NCBI GenBank assembly: GCA_012862575.1
Contig: BLSF01000052.1
Coordinates: 124,001-188,000 of the forward strand
DNA: 64,000 bases
Origin: Parietichytrium sp. I65-24A
Taxonomy: Eukaryota; Sar; Bigyra; Thraustochytrida; Thraustochytriidae
Direction: 5' to 3'
The first letter of the stretch is position 1; each line of letters opens with the position of its first letter. The notes beneath the pieces were generated by a model. It saw nothing but the letters and a program-made list of their open reading frames with translations. It was not told the origin of the DNA and made no database searches. Both the position numbers and the translations under genes were made by a program. Of the stretch, positions 60,717 to 64,000 are shown piece by piece.

Positions 60717-61488
60717 CGTGTGTGTGTGTGTGGGAGGGAGGGAGAGGGATTGGGAGAGAGGGAGGAGAGTTACGAGTTCTGTGTTATATAAGTTATGAGC
60801 TATGAGTGAGACTAGCTACTAGTGAGACAGCGAGAGAATGGAAAACACACCAAACTCACTGTCAACTGCGAGCCCACCGTAGAGACAGTGTAGACCGTAG
60901 AGCTGGTTGTAGTGCGCGGGTGAACGCCTAGAACTCTGGGCGGGGTGTGCGAGCGTCGCTTATCGTTTCGCGTAGAGCCGCAGGACGGCCCGGGCTAGAC
61001 GAGCAATAGCAGAGCTATTGCTGGACCAAAATACAGACAGAGAGAGACAAGAGTTGACAAGAGTCTACTTCCGTCTCAGTCGCCGGTGGTGTCTGTCTCT
61101 TGTCTCTTGTGCTCTGTACTCTGTGTGCTCTTCGCTCTTCGCTCTTCGAACGAAACAGCTCGAGTCGCAGGACGTAGGTCGCAGATTGCGGGTTGCTGGT
61201 CGCAGCGTCGCAGCGTCGCCTCCGGGAAAAAGGTGCGACGGTAACCTCGCGGCTTGATTCGGTCGGGTTGTGGACTGCACGGACTCGAAAGCAGCAGCAG
61301 CGCACACCACGCAGCGGCGTGAGTGGGGAAATTTCTCGTCTTTGGCGTTGCTTGATTCGCTTCCGGCTGGAGAGGAAGCGCAGAGGGCGATAATCGTCGC
61401 TTGCTCGCTTGCGCCGGTCAGGCAAGGCAGGGCAGGGCAAGGCAAGGCAGGAAACGCAAGGTGCGAAGACTGCGAAAACACTAGGAAA
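59138..61488. other. 2.3-kb gene-free region with purine/pyrimidine microsatellites
   Basis: No convincing frame exists. Three copies of the TGACAGTG motif lie here (60039, 60385, 60857), a TACCGGTA (59674), a GATTGATC repeat near 59155-59180 and 60410-60435, a CTTT/CCTT-rich tract near 60195-60230, and a CT run (about 60318-60340). A GA/GT tract follows at about 60650-60735. The last few hundred bp, with GCAAGGCAGG repeats near 61420-61450, are the leader of the next gene. Confidence 0.6.
60650..60760. repeat. (GA)n/(GT)n compound microsatellite
   Basis: Purine-rich GAGAGGAGG DNA with a roughly 28-bp pure GA run, followed by a GT run and G-rich DNA. The GA run is complementary to the CT run at about 60318-60340 on the same strand. 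Confidence 0.9.
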
Positions 61489-63195
61489 ATGGGAGACGAG
61501 GAGTTGGACGCTACTCGGATCCGCGAGTTGCTGCTGGACTTTTACGCGGAGAACGACCCCCAGCGGCTGAACATGGGCTTGGATATCTTCTCGATGGTCG
61601 TTTGGACCCAGCAAAATGGGCTAGCATCCCTCAATGACCTTCTGCTCGAGCAATATGGGACCAAGATTGACCCAGACAAGCAGCTCGGAGGAGCACAAGC
61701 TTCTTTCAAAAGGTTCTCCGCTCTCATGAACACGGACACCGAGGACGAATCCCAGAAGCGAAATCACATCTACAAAACACTGGTCGCATTTTACGAAGTC
61801 CGCGACCCAAGCAAAATCGGGCGACTGAACGATTTCGTGCAATACATCATGCTCCACGGCATCGAGGCCTTCAACCGGAAGCTGGTTGCCAAGTACGGCG
61901 AGGGCATCAAGCTGGACGACTCCATGAAGCCTTCCGAGAGCAAAGGGGGAATGGACCGTCAGAGTCTTGGCTCCAGCTTCACAATCAGCACAGTCGAGCC
62001 GGCATACTTGGCCCCGCCTAAATCGTACGCCGACGAGCCTGAAGAGCCAATGCCTCCAACTCCGCGGACTCCTAAAACCCCGAAAAAGTCTCCTCCTCCT
62101 GCGCTTCCACCAAAGCGCAAGTCTCCTCCTCGTGAGCCTTCCTACGACGGCTCTGACTATACCGACGGCCCAGAAGAGTTCGTCCCTCCCCCACCTCCTC
62201 CTCCTGACGATGATGTCGAGGAAGAACCCGTGCCGGTGCGACAACTTCCCAAGTCGCCGCCTCCTCCCACCAAATCAAAGGCCACGGGATCTTCCCTGGA
62301 GTCTCATTTAAGGACCACGCTGCAGGGATACTACGCCCAGCACGACCCTTCAAAGCTGGAGCACATGGAGGCTATCGTTGCTTGGGGACTACAGATTGGC
62401 GAGGAGGAGCTCGAAGGAAAGCTCATGCAGATTTACGGCTACGGCTTCAGTGCAGCGGAGAAGAAGAAAAAGGAGACTAAGAGAGGATCTCTGCGCGAGA
62501 TGTTTCGCGTGCGGGCGGATAGTAAGGCAAGTAAGGCATCGAAAGCCTCCAAAGGATCTAGCAAGCCCCAATCCCCGCCGCAGCCCCCTCGCATGCCGCC
62601 TTCTCCTAAAATGAAGCCCTCCAAGCCAAAAGTCTCTCGCGATCCCATTGCGCAGGTACAGGCACAGGCTGGTGTGTCCTCACGGAACTCGAACTCCCGG
62701 CCAAACACGATCACTCGAAAGGCAGCCTCACCTGATGATGGCCCGTGCACATACTACGAGCTGGACATGACCGGAAGCAGCTTTGGCGTGTGCAAATGTG
62801 GCTACAGCCGGCTTGCGCATATGAAGGGAAGCCCAGAGAACCGGAAGGCGACAGAGCGTGCTATGAGCAAAGCTCATGCAATCGCTTCGGAGATGCAATC
62901 CCGCCGCTTCAACCCAGTCAAGCCAAATGCCCAGCCTACTGGAACCTACTTGTACATGACTACCTCAGAGAGCAAGAGCAGTCCTTCCAAGATCGACGCA
63001 AGAGCCCACGGAGGCGAGAAAGGCGGCGACAAGCCATGCGGGAATTTCAATCTGGACATGACTGCAGGCGGGTTCTCGGTTTGCGAGTGTGGGTTCAAGC
63101 GTGAGCAGCACGGTTCTTCATCCAGCCGCAAAAAGAAAGAGAAGGGCTTTCGGAGCTCGATGAAACGTTTGTCCAAGCAATTGCTTGGTAGGTAA
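61489..63195 (+). CDS. Modular protein: three FY..DP..YG repeats and two CxCG/H motifs
   Basis: The start is the ATG at 61489 (MGDEELDATRIREL). The frame is open further upstream, but that part is repeat-like leader. It gives 568 residues. A helical module occurs three times (about residues 10-57, 92-136, 273-317). Each has an FY or YY, then DP, a run of hydrophobics and a final YG: LLDFYAENDPQRL...LLLEQYG; LVAFYEVRDPSKI...KLVAKYG; LQGYYAQHDPSKL...KLMQIYG. Between copies 2 and 3 lies a Pro-rich region with a P7 run, a possible SH3/WW ligand. The C-terminus has two copies of a putative zinc motif (about 419-444 and 516-541): C-x3-(Y/F)-x-LDM-x4-F-x-VC-x-CG-x3/4-(H). The end is basic. I recognise no named family; it could be a signalling scaffold. 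Confidence 0.85.
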   Translation: MGDEELDATRIRELLLDFYAENDPQRLNMGLDIFSMVVWTQQNGLASLNDLLLEQYGTKIDPDKQLGGAQASFKRFSALMNTDTEDESQKRNHIYKTLVAFYEVRDPSKIGRLNDFVQYIMLHGIEAFNRKLVAKYGEGIKLDDSMKPSESKGGMDRQSLGSSFTISTVEPAYLAPPKSYADEPEEPMPPTPRTPKTPKKSPPPALPPKRKSPPREPSYDGSDYTDGPEEFVPPPPPPPDDDVEEEPVPVRQLPKSPPPPTKSKATGSSLESHLRTTLQGYYAQHDPSKLEHMEAIVAWGLQIGEEELEGKLMQIYGYGFSAAEKKKKETKRGSLREMFRVRADSKASKASKASKGSSKPQSPPQPPRMPPSPKMKPSKPKVSRDPIAQVQAQAGVSSRNSNSRPNTITRKAASPDDGPCTYYELDMTGSSFGVCKCGYSRLAHMKGSPENRKATERAMSKAHAIASEMQSRRFNPVKPNAQPTGTYLYMTTSESKSSPSKIDARAHGGEKGGDKPCGNFNLDMTAGGFSVCECGFKREQHGSSSSRKKKEKGFRSSMKRLSKQLLGR

Positions 63196-64000
63196 CTCTT
63201 ATTATATGTGGAGCATCGGCTTGCCTCCGATACCAACTGTCTACGCCGCGTTGTTGTTCGATGGCGAGCATTGCCCCCACCTTCGATTTTCATATTCATG
63301 CATGCAATCCTCGTACGGCCTGTATTTCTCCACCTATGTGTTAACTAAGTAATATTTTCTTGCCTTCTTTCCGTTCCCGATTCTCAGTCTTTCCTTCCAT
63401 CCCACCTAATTTCTCTTCCATACCTCAGCTGTTCATCTCGATCAACAATGATCTTGATCAAATCAATCAAAATCATCAACATCAACTAGCATTTCTCAGT
63501 GAGTGGAGTACGAGTACTAGCATTCGCACCTCACACACCATCTCACTCCTATCAGACTTTATGACCATGTACTATATATACTATGTATGGTTAGCTAGCT
63601 GAATTGGTAATAGTGAAATCACAATAGATCCGTTTAAGGAGGGAGATTTGATCATCATGATCATCATGATAATCTGAATCTGATGATTGATGATTGAGAG
63701 GTGAGTGAACACGAAACGTAAATTGTTTGTCATCTTCCACTTTTATTTTGTTATTTGTTATTTGTTTACATGTCGCATGTCGGGATGAATTGACGCAGAG
63801 GTTATGCCACCTCCAGCGACCTGCTCCAGAAGGCCTCGGCACACGATACCTCATGCAGTTGAGTCGAACGAGAAGGACAGGTAAGAGCAAAAGCAAAACG
63901 AGCTAGGCGATTTCGATCAGCCGATACTCTTGCAAGCAGCACTTCAAATGCCTCACAGCTGCGCCATTGCCGGATCCAAGCTGGTTATTGTTTGGGCGTC
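63196..64000. other. Non-coding right edge of the window
   Basis: No gene is seen. A palindromic ATCATGATCATCATGAT stretch lies near 63652-63670. A frame of 101 codons on the minus strand (63591-63896) looks repeat-derived. Confidence 0.5.

Overview
This window is nuclear DNA of a unicellular eukaryote. Genes are mostly single-exon or carry one or two short spliceosomal introns (about 45-125 nt, GT-AG, commonly GTAAGT at the 5' end). They include eukaryote-only families: MSH3, MSH5, a mitochondrial alpha-ketoacid dehydrogenase kinase, FAM136A, a FAM13-type protein, a three-repeat MYB and C2H2 zinc-finger arrays. Intergenic DNA is rich in microsatellites. There are about 20 genes in 64 kb. I cannot fix the lineage from sequence alone; a stramenopile of the thraustochytrid kind is only a guess. 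No intact rRNA, tRNA, CRISPR array, transposon or virus-like element was recognised.

Layout, left to right: the 3' part of a coiled-coil gene (1-1293, +); a 2025-residue membrane protein with a lipase-3-like domain and C2 domains whose nucleophile position is Gly (1521-7598, -); an unrecognised 231-residue protein (8634-9329, -); a mitochondrial PDK/BCKDK-family kinase (10924-12192, +); a FAM13-like protein with an arginine-finger-less RhoGAP-type domain (12688-14688, -); 2.6 kb without genes; a DHHC-family protein whose motif reads DHFC (17336-18590, +); MSH5 (18813-21419, -); a three-exon DUF885 protein (23224-25175, +); FAM136A (25434-25856, -); MSH3 (26864-30310, -); a three-exon glycerol kinase (31144-32821, -).

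From 33.9 to 39.9 kb lies a cluster of tandem C2H2 zinc-finger genes on the minus strand. Gene A has 12 fingers and two apparent frameshifts. Gene B is a longer array interrupted by a single N (38350), on whose right side about 920 bp of the left side is repeated exactly. A decayed finger remnant lies near 39.8 kb. The fingers use an unusual H-x4-H spacing and a VHLKQRDFEC-type linker, and they differ mainly at the predicted DNA-contact residues.

The right third holds gamma-glutamyltransferase (three exons, 40013-41989, -), an orphan seven-helix membrane protein (43872-44828, +), a 3R-MYB (45475-46962, -), a gene-poor 4 kb stretch, a two-exon holo-ACP synthase (51202-51719, +) ending 5 nt from a convergent RCC1/TIG giant (51725-55486, -), a two-exon coiled-coil protein (56450-57046, -), a two-exon membrane protein (57338-58150, -), a possible tiny spliced gene (58888-59137, -), and a modular protein with three YG-type repeats and two CxCG zinc-like motifs (61489-63195, +). 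There is no operon-like organisation. The only functional link between close genes is the pair of MutS homologues. Two short motifs, TGACAGTG and the palindrome TACCGGTA, recur between genes and may be regulatory.
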